The notes under the pieces are model-generated. The model searched no databases and was not told the origin of the DNA. It was given only the letters and a program-made list of their open reading frames with translations. Of a DNA stretch of 64,000 nucleotides, positions 44,395-52,970 are shown piece after piece (position 1 is the first letter of the stretch; every line of letters begins with the position of its first letter). This DNA is from Clostridiaceae bacterium (GTDB lineage Bacteria; Bacillota; Clostridia; DSM-8532): NCBI GenBank assembly GCA_012728015.1, contig JAAYFY010000039.1:1-64000 (forward strand), in the 5' to 3' direction. Both the position numbers and the translations under genes were made by a program.

Positions 44395-45009
44395 TTATTG
44401 CTGCAGCATAGCCTTTAACGCGTCTCTTACAATGCTCTCCACCGTCTTGTCCTTGCTGTAGGCCGCAGCCACGGCCCTGTTGGCTTCGGAAGACGTATAC
44501 CCGAGCATTATCAGGGCGCTTACAGCCTCGCTCAGCTTGGCCTCATCGCCGGATTCGGCGGGAATGCCCATTAATCCATCCGGTCCGGACATGTCCTTGT
44601 ATTCCTTTTTCAGCTTATCCTTGAGTTCCAAAATGATTCTCTGCGCCGTCTTTTTGCCAATGCCCGGCGCCTTTACAAGCCGGTCCGCGTCATCGGTCAG
44701 AACCGCGAGGGCAAACTGCGTGGGTGGAATGCTGCCAACCAAAGACAGCGCTGCCTTTGGGCCTACCCCGCTCACTGTCAGAAGCTGCTCAAACATCTTG
44801 AGTTCCTCTTCGCAGAAAAAACCGTACAGGCATATGCGGTCGTCACGCACGTTCAGGAAGGTAAAGACCTTTACCTCTTTTTCAAGCTCGCTTTGATGGT
44901 AAAGAGGAGTCGGCGCGGTATACACCAGGTAGCCCACTCCAGCTACCTCCAGGATGATGCAGTCGGCCATTTTCTTCTTAAGTATACCCTTTAGGTAGGC
45001 AAACATCAT
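44395..45009 (-). CDS. ruvA: Holliday junction DNA-binding subunit
   Basis: A 204-residue RuvA. Domain I starts MMFAYLKGILKKKMADCIIL, domain II carries two helix-hairpin-helix motifs (LLTVSGVGPKAALSLVGSI and APGIGKKTAQRIILELKDK), and domain III (ALIMLGYTSSEANRAVAAAY) is the RuvB-interacting part. The start codon overlaps the stop of an upstream 56-codon gene (TGATG), so translation is probably coupled. Confidence 0.95.
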   Translation of the reverse strand: MMFAYLKGILKKKMADCIILEVAGVGYLVYTAPTPLYHQSELEKEVKVFTFLNVRDDRICLYGFFCEEELKMFEQLLTVSGVGPKAALSLVGSIPPTQFALAVLTDDADRLVKAPGIGKKTAQRIILELKDKLKKEYKDMSGPDGLMGIPAESGDEAKLSEAVSALIMLGYTSSEANRAVAAAYSKDKTVESIVRDALKAMLQQ

Positions 45010-45179
45010 CAGTCACCGTGTCCTGAAAAATTGTAATCTCTCATGCCGAGTTTTATCTGCAGCTCTTCAACGAGGGTTTTGTAGGCGGCTATTTCATCAT
45101 TCAGTTCTCTTATAAGCTCATCCTTCATCCTGATAACCTCTATCAGTTCTTCCCTGTTCATTTCCTCCAGTTTTACCAT
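45009..45179 (-). CDS. Small coiled-coil protein upstream of ruvA
   Basis: A 56-residue frame: MVKLEEMNREELIEVIRMKD then heptad-like segments ELIRELNDEIAAYKTLVEEL and a short tail ending SGHGD. It is almost entirely charged helix with leucine-type spacing, so a short coiled coil is likely. GGGAGG lies eight bases before the ATG, and the stop overlaps the ruvA start (TGATG). No family is recognised. The strong ribosome site and coupling argue that it is a real gene in spite of its size. Confidence 0.7.
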   Translation of the reverse strand: MVKLEEMNREELIEVIRMKDELIRELNDEIAAYKTLVEELQIKLGMRDYNFSGHGD

Positions 45180-45221
45180 GGCCTATACCTCCCAAAATGC
45201 GGCTGACTGCCCGTACTTGTT

Positions 45222-46016
45222 TTATACTTCCTTCTGGTAGAAAAAGGTGTCAAGGGGTCTAAGGTTATATTTCTGGTAGTTTATGATCTGCTCTGTGCTG
45301 CCGATGAACAGTATGCCATTCGGTGCGAGGGCCCTGGAAAGTTCCGCGAACAGGTACTCCTTGGCTTCCTCGGTAAAATATATGAGAACGTTCCTGCACA
45401 GGATAATGTCCTGGTCTTTAGGGAATGGATCCCGCAGCAGGTTTATATGCCTGAATTCCACGCATCTTCTGACCTTTTCGGATATGACATACATTCCATT
45501 GTCCTGTTTTGTAAAGTGCTTTTCCAAAAACTCGGGAGGAAGTTCCCTTACGTTCCTTTCGGGATAAACTCCCCTCCTTGCCTTTTCCATGGCATCATGA
45601 TCAATGTCGGAAGCCATGATCCTGATCCTCTCGAGGGGCATGAACTTATTTAGGATCATGACCACCGTATAGGGTTCCTCACCTGTGGAACAGGCTGAGC
45701 TCCAGATCCTGACATCCTCTGTCCTTCTTTTCTGGGCAAATGCTATGGGCAGGACCTTCTTTTCAAAGAGCTGCCATTGCGAGGGATTGCGGTAGAATTC
45801 GGATACGTTGATGGTCAGGTAGCCGATGAACGTGTCCCTCAATTCCTTATTTACCCTGATCTCCTCAAGGAAGGACAGGAAACTGGAATAACCGTATTTC
45901 TCAGCAAATGACATGATGCGGCGCTTCATCTGCTTTTCCTTGTAATAGTTCAGATCAATATGGGAAAGCTTGTAAAACTGTGCCTTGAACTCTTCATAAT
46001 CGTTAAATACAGCCAT
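45222..46016 (-). CDS. cheR: CheR-type protein-glutamate O-methyltransferase
   Basis: A 264-residue SAM-dependent methyltransferase. The N-terminal helical CheR_N domain (LSHIDLNYYKEKQMKRRIMS; YGYSSFLSFLEEI) precedes the catalytic domain with VRIWSSACSTGEEPYTVVMIL, IRIMASDIDHDAMEKARRG, ILCRNVLIYFT and FIGSTEQII. It would methylate glutamates in chemoreceptors. No other chemotaxis gene is near, so it may serve a distant receptor. ATG at 46016 is preferred after GGGGG; an ATG five codons earlier has no site. Confidence 0.9.
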   Translation of the reverse strand: MAVFNDYEEFKAQFYKLSHIDLNYYKEKQMKRRIMSFAEKYGYSSFLSFLEEIRVNKELRDTFIGYLTINVSEFYRNPSQWQLFEKKVLPIAFAQKRRTEDVRIWSSACSTGEEPYTVVMILNKFMPLERIRIMASDIDHDAMEKARRGVYPERNVRELPPEFLEKHFTKQDNGMYVISEKVRRCVEFRHINLLRDPFPKDQDIILCRNVLIYFTEEAKEYLFAELSRALAPNGILFIGSTEQIINYQKYNLRPLDTFFYQKEV

Positions 46017-46073
46017 TTGACCCCCACACATTCCTGAAAATCATTACAAAACAAAAAATCCTCTTATATAACA

Positions 46074-46098
46074 GCAAGACCGGTTGTTCCGGTCTTGC
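46074..46098 (-). terminator. Terminator of the ispH-rpsA operon
   Basis: Ten-base perfect arms GCAAGACCGG / CCGGTCTTGC with a 5-base loop lie between the ispH-rpsA stop and cheR. The GGTCTTGCC module recurs at 46108-46140 as a second weaker hairpin. The minus-strand flank after the stem is TGTTATAT. Confidence 0.65.
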
Positions 46099-46155
46099 CT
46101 TATGACAGGCAAGACCGATAGATCATGTCTTGCCGTAATCCTTTGTGATCATTTT

Positions 46156-48174
46156 TTATTTATTTTCGTCTTTCTTCTCGTTTATGAGATCTCCAATGGT
46201 ATTGGTCATCTCTTCTGTATGCCCGGTTGGAATATCCTCCTCATCGGATACAATCTCTTCCTCGCCTTCACGAACCGGATCGATGGGGCTGACCTCCTTG
46301 ATGCTGAGGCTGATCTTCTTGATTTCCGGGTTCACTTCTATGACCTTCATGTCAACACTCTGTCCAATTGAAAGGACCTCTTCAGGCCTGCTGATACGGA
46401 CATTGGAAATCTGGGAGATATGGACAAGCCCTTCAATACCATCTTCAAGCTCCACAAAGACCCCGAAGGGCACCATTCGCCTGATGATACCTGTTACCAC
46501 ATCACCGACATGGTACTTCTCCCCGATACTGTACCAGGGATTGTCCTCCGCCTTCCTGTAACCGAGAGAGATCTTCTTCTTTTCCCTGTCTATTCCGATA
46601 ACCCTGACAGTAACCGTATCTCCAACGTTCAAAACCTCGGAGGGATCGTCTATCTTCTTCCATGAAAGCTCGGATATGTGTATCAGGCCGTCAACACCGC
46701 CCAAGTCGACAAAGGCGCCAAATTTTGTGAGGCTCTTGACCGTACCGGTGTATTCCTTGTCCTCTTCCACTTCGCTCCAGAAAGCTTCTGCCTTCTTGTT
46801 CTTTTCCTCTTCGATAAGAAGCCGTGCCGAACCGACAATCCGGCGCCTGTTGGCCAATTCAGTAATCCTGATCCTTATCTTCTTGCCAACGAAGGGGGAA
46901 AGATTCCTGATAAACCTGTCGCTTACCTGGGATGCGGGAATGAAGATCCTCATGCCCTTGTGCTCTGCGACAAGTCCGCCCTTGACAACTTCCTTAGCCA
47001 GGACTTCAATGGGTTTTTCATTCTTGAACGCATCTTCAAGTTCTTCAAAGCCGCGGATGGAATCCATCTTCTTCTTGGAAAGAGCCACGTTGCCTTCTCC
47101 ATCATTCAGCTTGGTAATAATCGCCTCAATCTCTGTGCCTGGCTTTAAGTCTCTCTCCGGATCGAAATCCGGGTCATCGATAAACTCTTCCATCGGGATT
47201 ATTCCATCGGCCTTATATCCAAGATCAACGAATACATCATTGTTGTTGTATCCTATAATCTTTCCCTTCACAATATCATTGGTTCTGAGCTCTGTAAAAC
47301 TCTCCTCCAAGGCCTTGCTGAAATCAATCTCGCCTTCCTGCCTGTTTGTAATGTCTTCCATGTGTAAAATAACCTCCTTGATTACCCAATCCGGTGTTGA
47401 AGCCCCAGCGGTAATCCCAACTGTCTTAATATTGTTAACCGAGGGGAGCTCATCCGCATTCTCTATAAGATAAGTCCGCGGGCAGTTCTGCCGGCAGATT
47501 TCGTATAGTTTCTGCGTATTTGAGCTGTTCCTTCCTCCAATAACAACCATTGCGTCAGCAGCCTTGGATAGCTCAGCTGCTTCTGTTTGCCTCTCCACAG
47601 TCGCATTACATATTGTATCAAATTTTAATGCGAATGCAAATCTTTTCTTAAGGGTTTCAAAGATGGCGTCATATCTTGATTGCATGAAGGTAGTCTGGGC
47701 TACCGTACATATCCGTTCGTCGGAATATGCCAGGTTTTCGGCTTCCTTTTCATCGGATACAATCAAAGCTTTTCCATCACACCAGCCGTTTATTCCTTTC
47801 ACTTCGGGGTGCTGCGGATCTCCGACAATGACGATTTTGAAACCTTCCTCCTGCTTTTTACTGACAATCTCATGGATACGTTTAACATAGGGACATGTGG
47901 CATCAAGAATCCTGACTCCGCGCTCCTTGAGCTTCTCATATACGTCCTTGCCTACGCCGTGGGCCCTTATGATAACGCAATCCTTCTCCCTGAGTCCTTC
48001 TATATCGTGAATGGGCTGGATGCCTTTTTCATTGAGGGCTTCTACTACCTGTGAATTGTGGATGAGTTCACCCAGGGTAAATATCCTTCCTTCACACTGG
48101 ACATTGAATGCGGCTTTGACCGCCCTGTCCACACCAAAGCAGAATCCCGAATGTTTGGCTACTATTATCTCCAA
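46156..48174 (-). CDS. ispH: Fused IspH (HMBPP reductase) and ribosomal protein S1
   Basis: A 672-residue fusion. Residues 1-285 are the 4Fe-4S enzyme IspH, final step of the MEP isoprenoid pathway, with cluster cysteines in HSGFCFGVDRAV (Cys12), DATCPYVKRIH and TICNATVERQ. From about 295 there are four S1 RNA-binding repeats (IIGYNNNDVFVDLGYKADGI; GLVAEHKGMRIFIPASQV; KSLTKFGAFVDLGGVDGLIH; RRMVPFGVFVELEDGIEGLV). The tail is acidic. This fusion is known in Clostridia. The start is TTG with AGGGG upstream. It follows cmk and plsC on one transcript. Confidence 0.95.
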   Translation of the reverse strand: MEIIVAKHSGFCFGVDRAVKAAFNVQCEGRIFTLGELIHNSQVVEALNEKGIQPIHDIEGLREKDCVIIRAHGVGKDVYEKLKERGVRILDATCPYVKRIHEIVSKKQEEGFKIVIVGDPQHPEVKGINGWCDGKALIVSDEKEAENLAYSDERICTVAQTTFMQSRYDAIFETLKKRFAFALKFDTICNATVERQTEAAELSKAADAMVVIGGRNSSNTQKLYEICRQNCPRTYLIENADELPSVNNIKTVGITAGASTPDWVIKEVILHMEDITNRQEGEIDFSKALEESFTELRTNDIVKGKIIGYNNNDVFVDLGYKADGIIPMEEFIDDPDFDPERDLKPGTEIEAIITKLNDGEGNVALSKKKMDSIRGFEELEDAFKNEKPIEVLAKEVVKGGLVAEHKGMRIFIPASQVSDRFIRNLSPFVGKKIRIRITELANRRRIVGSARLLIEEEKNKKAEAFWSEVEEDKEYTGTVKSLTKFGAFVDLGGVDGLIHISELSWKKIDDPSEVLNVGDTVTVRVIGIDREKKKISLGYRKAEDNPWYSIGEKYHVGDVVTGIIRRMVPFGVFVELEDGIEGLVHISQISNVRISRPEEVLSIGQSVDMKVIEVNPEIKKISLSIKEVSPIDPVREGEEEIVSDEEDIPTGHTEEMTNTIGDLINEKKDENK

Positions 48175-48201
48175 GTCCTATACCCCTGTAATCATATAAA
48201 A

Positions 48202-48798
48202 CTATTGTTCTATAAGAGCATATATGCTGTCGATGATCTCTCCCGACACCTTATAAAGCTCTTCCCTGGAATAAGTCTTCCCCGCGCCGTTTACGGCGTC
48301 GGAAGCAATCCTGTATGGTTTACCGAATATCAGTTCCACCTTTCTAAACAGCCTGAAATCACCCTTTATGGCCACCGGCAGGATGGGCGCGCCCGAATGC
48401 AGCGCGAACAGGGCAATGCCCGCTTTCCTTTTCTTTGGATCCCTTTTCCTGGTCCGGGTTCCTTCGGGAAAAACGCCTACCATCTTTCCGCTCTCCAGTA
48501 GCCTGAAAACGGTTTTAACCGAACCCACATCCCCTGTCCCGCGGCTGACGGGAAAAGCGCCAAGATGCTTTAAGATCCAGCCTAACAACCTGTTTTTAAA
48601 GAGCTCAGCCTTTGCCATGTAGTGTACCTTTCTTTTAGGCACCTTTACGCCGATGAGGAACATGTCCAGCGCGGTGGGATGGTTGGCGCAAATAAGGACA
48701 GGACCTGAAGAAGGTATGTTTTCCCTGCCTGTTGTTTTGACCCTGTAAAAGATCCAGAAATAGATCATGAATAGTACCTTGCCAATGGTGTACAGCAT
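48202..48798 (-). CDS. plsC: 1-acyl-sn-glycerol-3-phosphate acyltransferase
   Basis: A 198-residue membrane-associated acyltransferase making phosphatidic acid. Block I is ICANHPTALDMFLIG (H-x4-D), block II GAFPVSRGTGDVG, block III FPEGTRTRKRDP and block IV GAPILPVAIKG. One N-terminal hydrophobic helix anchors it. It lies between cmk and ispH-rpsA with only two bases separating it from cmk, an order conserved in Clostridia. Confidence 0.93.
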   Translation of the reverse strand: MLYTIGKVLFMIYFWIFYRVKTTGRENIPSSGPVLICANHPTALDMFLIGVKVPKRKVHYMAKAELFKNRLLGWILKHLGAFPVSRGTGDVGSVKTVFRLLESGKMVGVFPEGTRTRKRDPKKRKAGIALFALHSGAPILPVAIKGDFRLFRKVELIFGKPYRIASDAVNGAGKTYSREELYKVSGEIIDSIYALIEQ

Positions 48799-48800
48799 CT

Positions 48801-49475
48801 TCAGTTAAACCTCTTCCTGACCATGTCCATAATAAACGCCACAAGCTCCTCGACGCTCTTGCCGGTTGAATCGATAACAACGGCGTCTTCCGCCTTTTTC
48901 AAAGGCGAATGCTGCCTTGTGCTGTCGTTGCGGTCACGCTCCTCTATCTCGGCTACGAGCTCCTGGAAGGTCTTGTCCAAAAGCCCCTTTTCCTTAAGCT
49001 CCAGGTAGCGCCTGCGGGCCCGCTCTTCAGCCGTCGCGGTCAAAAAGATCTTGAGGGATGCGTCCGGAAGCACCTTGGTTCCGATATCCCTGCCGTCCAT
49101 AACCACAGGGTTGTTCCTGGCTATTTCCTGCTGAAGGGCTACAAGCCTGGTCCTGACCTCGGGAAAGGCAGAAACATTTGAGGCTCCCATGGAAACCTCA
49201 TTGGTGCGGATGGCAGAAGAAACGTCCTCTCCGTCCAGATAGATCCTCTGTACTCCGTCGTGGTAATCTACTGAGATATCTATGTCAGGCATAATGCGCG
49301 AAACGCTTTCATGATCCCTGGTATCAATGCCCAGCCTTATGGCTTTCAGCGCTACCGCCCGGTACATGGCCCCCGTGTCCAGATAGATGATCCCCAGCTC
49401 CTGGGCGATCCTTCGGGCCAGGGTGCTCTTCCCTGCGCCGGAAGGGCCGTCTATGGCTATTCTTATGTCTTTCAA
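48801..49475 (-). CDS. cmk: Cytidylate kinase
   Basis: A 224-residue kinase phosphorylating CMP and dCMP. The P-loop is IDGPSGAGKSTLA, and the NMP-binding region shows YLDTGAMYRAVALKA, VVMDGRDIGTKVLP and the lid segment RARRRYLELKEKG. The start is a TTG at 49475 with GGAGG eight bases upstream; the in-frame ATG at 49490 overlaps that ribosome site. It heads the cmk-plsC-ispH/rpsA transcript. Confidence 0.93.
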   Translation of the reverse strand: MKDIRIAIDGPSGAGKSTLARRIAQELGIIYLDTGAMYRAVALKAIRLGIDTRDHESVSRIMPDIDISVDYHDGVQRIYLDGEDVSSAIRTNEVSMGASNVSAFPEVRTRLVALQQEIARNNPVVMDGRDIGTKVLPDASLKIFLTATAEERARRRYLELKEKGLLDKTFQELVAEIEERDRNDSTRQHSPLKKAEDAVVIDSTGKSVEELVAFIMDMVRKRFN

Positions 49476-49538
49476 GCTGTTATCCTCCATTTGAAGAAGC
49501 TGTATTCATTCAGTATATTCTGTACATACGGCCCCGGG

Positions 49539-49958
49539 TCAAACCACGCGGTGCCCTATTCCGATGGCCACATCGTTGAGGTGGAGAAGCCCCAGGCCGA
49601 AGAATACGGCAACGCCCACATGTTCTCCGCTTCTTGCCACAGCTATTTTTCCGCCCACGTTAAGGCCGATGGCCTTTTGCATAACCTGGGAAAGGGCTTC
49701 CCTGGCGGCACCGGCAACTGCGCCCTCTTCGGCATGGGATTCCGCGATAACCCCTTCCCTTTTGGCCGACACCACGGCCCGTTCAATAATCCGGGTTACC
49801 GAACTTATGAACTCTCCGCCATAATCCACTGCCGACGTTCTTATGCCCGTGCCCGCCAATTCCTTCTGCAGCGCTTTTTCCTCTTCCCTGCCGCCTGTCA
49901 GGGCCATCCATATGGCAGCCTTGACAACGTCCTTGCTGCCAAACACCTCATGGTCCAT
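49539..49958 (-). CDS. HutP-family RNA-binding protein
   Basis: A 139-residue protein matching HutP: AIWMALTGGREEEKALQKEL, the segment ESHAEEGAVAGAAREALSQV and the C-terminal GEHVGVAVFFGLGLLHLNDV. Bacillus HutP is an antiterminator that binds UAG repeats in the hut leader mRNA when histidine and Mg2+ are present. No histidine-utilisation gene occurs here, so its target is unknown. GGAGGTAAGGGT precedes ATG 49958; the upstream extension to 50012 has no support. Confidence 0.85.
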   Translation of the reverse strand: MDHEVFGSKDVVKAAIWMALTGGREEEKALQKELAGTGIRTSAVDYGGEFISSVTRIIERAVVSAKREGVIAESHAEEGAVAGAAREALSQVMQKAIGLNVGGKIAVARSGEHVGVAVFFGLGLLHLNDVAIGIGHRVV

Positions 49959-50029
49959 ACCCTTACCTCCGTTTGTTATCTTGATTATATTGGAAAACAT
50001 ACGACAGGACAAGAGTCCGTTTGGAATAT

Positions 50030-50458
50030 TTACGGGCAGTCCCTGATATTCACCCTCATGACGCGGTTCATACCGGGACTTATCCTGACCGGGTTATTCT
50101 TTATATCGGTATATATGCCGCTGCTTTTCTCCGAGAAGTAGATATGGAAATCGGGGGCATCTTTTGCGGCATGGATCTCCACCACGTCCCCGTCGGTGAG
50201 TTTCAGCTTAACGGGGAACCTTTGGATGACCATGATATGCCGGCCGTTTATATAGAGGGAGGCGCTGTTTGCGGCATACTCCCCCAGCAGGTTCATAGTC
50301 GCGTACCCCTGGCCGATGATGGACTGATAGCTCTTTATAGGTTCGCCATTTAACCCGTCGGTCCCGAAATCAGCCCCGCAGGGCAGAAGGAACATGAACT
50401 GTACGGTGATGAGAAGGATGACCATGAGAACCGAAAGCAGCTTTAGCAAAAATTCCAT
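50030..50458 (-). CDS. Membrane-anchored protein of unknown function
   Basis: A 142-residue protein with one N-terminal membrane helix or uncleaved signal (LLSVLMVILLITVQFMFLL) and an exported beta-rich domain (SASLYINGRHIMVIQRFPVK; VVEIHAAKDAPDFHIYF). No family is recognised. GGTGGTTAT precedes the ATG. It lies between the HutP-family gene and the flavoprotein on the same strand, with ordinary gaps, so an operon is not certain. Confidence 0.6.
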   Translation of the reverse strand: MEFLLKLLSVLMVILLITVQFMFLLPCGADFGTDGLNGEPIKSYQSIIGQGYATMNLLGEYAANSASLYINGRHIMVIQRFPVKLKLTDGDVVEIHAAKDAPDFHIYFSEKSSGIYTDIKNNPVRISPGMNRVMRVNIRDCP

Positions 50459-50544
50459 ATAACCACCTTAAATCATGGATGCTGATATTCTTTCCATGGC
50501 CGGTACGGTTAATACGATTTCCGCAGGATTCCGGGCTGCTTTTG

Positions 50545-51777
50545 CTATATGCTGCTTCCGGCAGTATAGCCTGTGGACAGTGCGATGGTCAGGTTGAACC
50601 CGCCGGTATAGGCATCCACATCTATGATCTCCCCAGCGAAGTACAACCCCTTGACGAGCCTTGATTCCATGGTCCTGGGGTCAATCTCGCCGGTCTTGAT
50701 TCCGCCTGCCGTCACGATTGCTTCGGCAATCGGCCTTGACTTTGATACCGTAAGCCGGATGCCCTTCAGCAGGGAAACCATCCTCTGCCGTTCCTGTCGG
50801 GTGATCTGGTTTACTGGTTTATCGGGGGGTATCTCCATAAGCTGGATGAATACCGGGATAAAGCTTTTGGGAAGAAGCTCATGGAGGGCATTGGAGAAAT
50901 GCTTCCTTGAAAACTTCTCAAAATCCCTCTGGATGCGCCTGTCAAGGGCTTCCTCACTTAAGGCGGGCTTCATGTCGATGGTCAGCACGGACCCGGAAAA
51001 GCCGCGATCCAGGATATGCCGGCTTGCGCTTAGGACCAGGGGGCCGGATACCCCGAAATGGGTGAACAACATCTCCCCCATCTCCTCAAAAACCTTTTTC
51101 CCGCCAGGATCGTACACGGCAAGCACGATATTTTTGAGTGTCAGGCCGCTGACCTGGCGTACCCAGGTTTCAACGGTTTCCAGCGGCACCAGCGAGGGTT
51201 TGGGCTCGATGACCGTATGCCCCAGAACTTGTGCCATCCTGTAGCCGTCACCGGTGGAACCGGTCAGCGGATAGGACAGCCCGCCCGTGGCCACCACAAC
51301 CGCATCCAGTTCCCAGAACTCTCCATTATCCAGGACAAGGCCTTTTACGCGGCCTTCTTCAACCAGGATCTCCTTTGCGCTTGAGTTGTATCTTATGGCT
51401 GCACGGTTTTTGGCGGCATAACAAATCAAGGCTTCACATATTTCGAAAGCCCTGTCGGACTCAGGAAACACCCTGTTTCCCCTTTCGGTCTTAAGCTTTA
51501 CTCCCAGGTCATTGAGAAAGGCTATGATGTCATGGTTGGAAAAGCGGCTGAGAGAGGAATAAAGAAACCTGCCGTTGCCGGGGATATTCCTGATCAGCTC
51601 GTCTTGCGGACAGGCGTTGGTGATGTTGCACCTGCCCTTTCCCGTTATCATGAGTTTCCGGCAGGCTTTTTTGTTTTTCTCGAACACGAATACCTTATGC
51701 CCCAGTACGGCTGCCCGGCCGGCGGCCATCAGCCCGGCAGGGCCCGCGCCTATTATGCCAACCAACTTCTTGCTCAA
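50545..51777 (-). CDS. HI0933/BaiN-like FAD-dependent oxidoreductase
   Basis: A 410-residue flavoprotein with a dinucleotide-binding start GIIGAGPAGLMAAGRAAVLG and the family motif KLMITGKGRCNITNAC, then VVVATGGLSYPLTGSTGDGY and the C-terminal YFAGEIIDVDAYTGGFNLTI with GYTAGSSI. This is the YhiN/HI0933 family, conserved in bacteria with poorly known substrates; a relative (BaiN) acts on bile acids. The start is TTG with GGAGG upstream. It follows the RpiR gene by 19 bp. Confidence 0.88.
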   Translation of the reverse strand: MSKKLVGIIGAGPAGLMAAGRAAVLGHKVFVFEKNKKACRKLMITGKGRCNITNACPQDELIRNIPGNGRFLYSSLSRFSNHDIIAFLNDLGVKLKTERGNRVFPESDRAFEICEALICYAAKNRAAIRYNSSAKEILVEEGRVKGLVLDNGEFWELDAVVVATGGLSYPLTGSTGDGYRMAQVLGHTVIEPKPSLVPLETVETWVRQVSGLTLKNIVLAVYDPGGKKVFEEMGEMLFTHFGVSGPLVLSASRHILDRGFSGSVLTIDMKPALSEEALDRRIQRDFEKFSRKHFSNALHELLPKSFIPVFIQLMEIPPDKPVNQITRQERQRMVSLLKGIRLTVSKSRPIAEAIVTAGGIKTGEIDPRTMESRLVKGLYFAGEIIDVDAYTGGFNLTIALSTGYTAGSSI

Positions 51778-51796
51778 AATGGCGGACCTCCGGTTT

Positions 51797-52678
51797 TTAA
51801 TCGCGGTTCAGCGTGGCACTGCGATCGTAGCTTTCATAGATCTGATACTCTTCCCATAACTTTTCCAATTTCTCCAGCGTGGAGCGGATCTGCTCTTTCC
51901 TCTTCATTCCTATGGCAACGATCAGGGCGTTGATCACGCTCAGCGGCGCCACGAGCGAGTCAACAAAGGATGCCATGTCGCTTCTGGCCAAGAGGCAGTA
52001 ATCGGCATATTTCGCAATCGGCGAGGCATAGTTGTCGGTTATGGCGATAACCGCGGCCCCTTGTTTGCAGACAAATTCCAGGGCCTTCGCCGTCCTCCTC
52101 GAATAGCGGGGAAAACTGATCCCGATAACCACATCGCCCGTTCTGGCATTCACGATCTGCTCGAACATCTCGCTGACACTTGTAGTATGCACAAGTCTTA
52201 CATTTTCAAAAACCAGGTTGAGGTAGAATCCTAAAAAGCTGGCAAGGGAGGCCGAACTTCTCACTCCTAAAATATAGATCCTGTTGGCGTGGAGTATCGC
52301 GTCTACCGCGGCGTTGAAGCTCTCTTCGTCAGCGTCCTCCAGGGTCGCCCGGAGCTTGTTTATATCGGACTGGATCACGCTTTTCATCACATTGTTGAAG
52401 TCGATCTGGCTGGAAGACACTTCAAGCCGCTGGGCGGAAGTTAGCTTGCTCTTTATGATATCCCTAAGCGCCTTCTGGAGCTTTGGATAGCCATCAAAAC
52501 CCAGTTCGGTGGCAAAGCGCACAACGGTTGATTCGCTGACACCAACCTCGTTTCCAAGCCTTGCCGCAGTCATGAAGGCCGCTTTATCATAATGCTCGAT
52601 AATGTAGGAGGCTATGAGCTTTTGTCCCTTGCTGAACGAGGGAAAGCCTTCCCTTATCCTGTTGATCAGATTGTTCAT
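51797..52678 (-). CDS. MurR/RpiR-family transcriptional regulator
   Basis: A 293-residue regulator. The N-terminal helix-turn-helix (KGQKLIASYIIEHYDKAAFM; ARLGNEVGVSESTVVRFATE, then LGFDGYPKLQKAL) is followed by a SIS sugar-phosphate isomerase-like domain (about 125-265: ILHANRIYILGVRSSASLAS; TGDVVIGISFPRYSRRTAKA). RpiR proteins sense phosphosugars. No sugar operon adjoins it; the flavoprotein gene follows 19 bp downstream. CCGAGGTGGAAT precedes the ATG. Confidence 0.9.
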   Translation of the reverse strand: MNNLINRIREGFPSFSKGQKLIASYIIEHYDKAAFMTAARLGNEVGVSESTVVRFATELGFDGYPKLQKALRDIIKSKLTSAQRLEVSSSQIDFNNVMKSVIQSDINKLRATLEDADEESFNAAVDAILHANRIYILGVRSSASLASFLGFYLNLVFENVRLVHTTSVSEMFEQIVNARTGDVVIGISFPRYSRRTAKALEFVCKQGAAVIAITDNYASPIAKYADYCLLARSDMASFVDSLVAPLSVINALIVAIGMKRKEQIRSTLEKLEKLWEEYQIYESYDRSATLNRD

Positions 52679-52970
52679 ATTCCACCTCGGTCAAAAAATG
52701 CAATCCGGGAATAAACTACTTTCAGGAGCATATTTTTAAATAGAAAAACTCTTTTTCGGACAGTTACGCTTCATATTTAAGAATACTGTTTCTGAACAAA
52801 AAAATCAAGATATCGACGTTTATCCCAGGTTCGGAAAGCGCCGGCCAAACCAACCCGGCCATGCAACCTGTATCAGGACTTGCAGATACCCCAAATAATC
52901 AAAAATACCTGTGTCAGGTCATGCCCCCACCGCATATATTATACTTGCGACATGTTATGAGGTATATCAG

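Noticed and set aside
46156-48174. ispH-rpsA fusion as a sequencing artefact
   Set aside because: The junction is continuous in frame and such fusions are known from many clostridial genomes.
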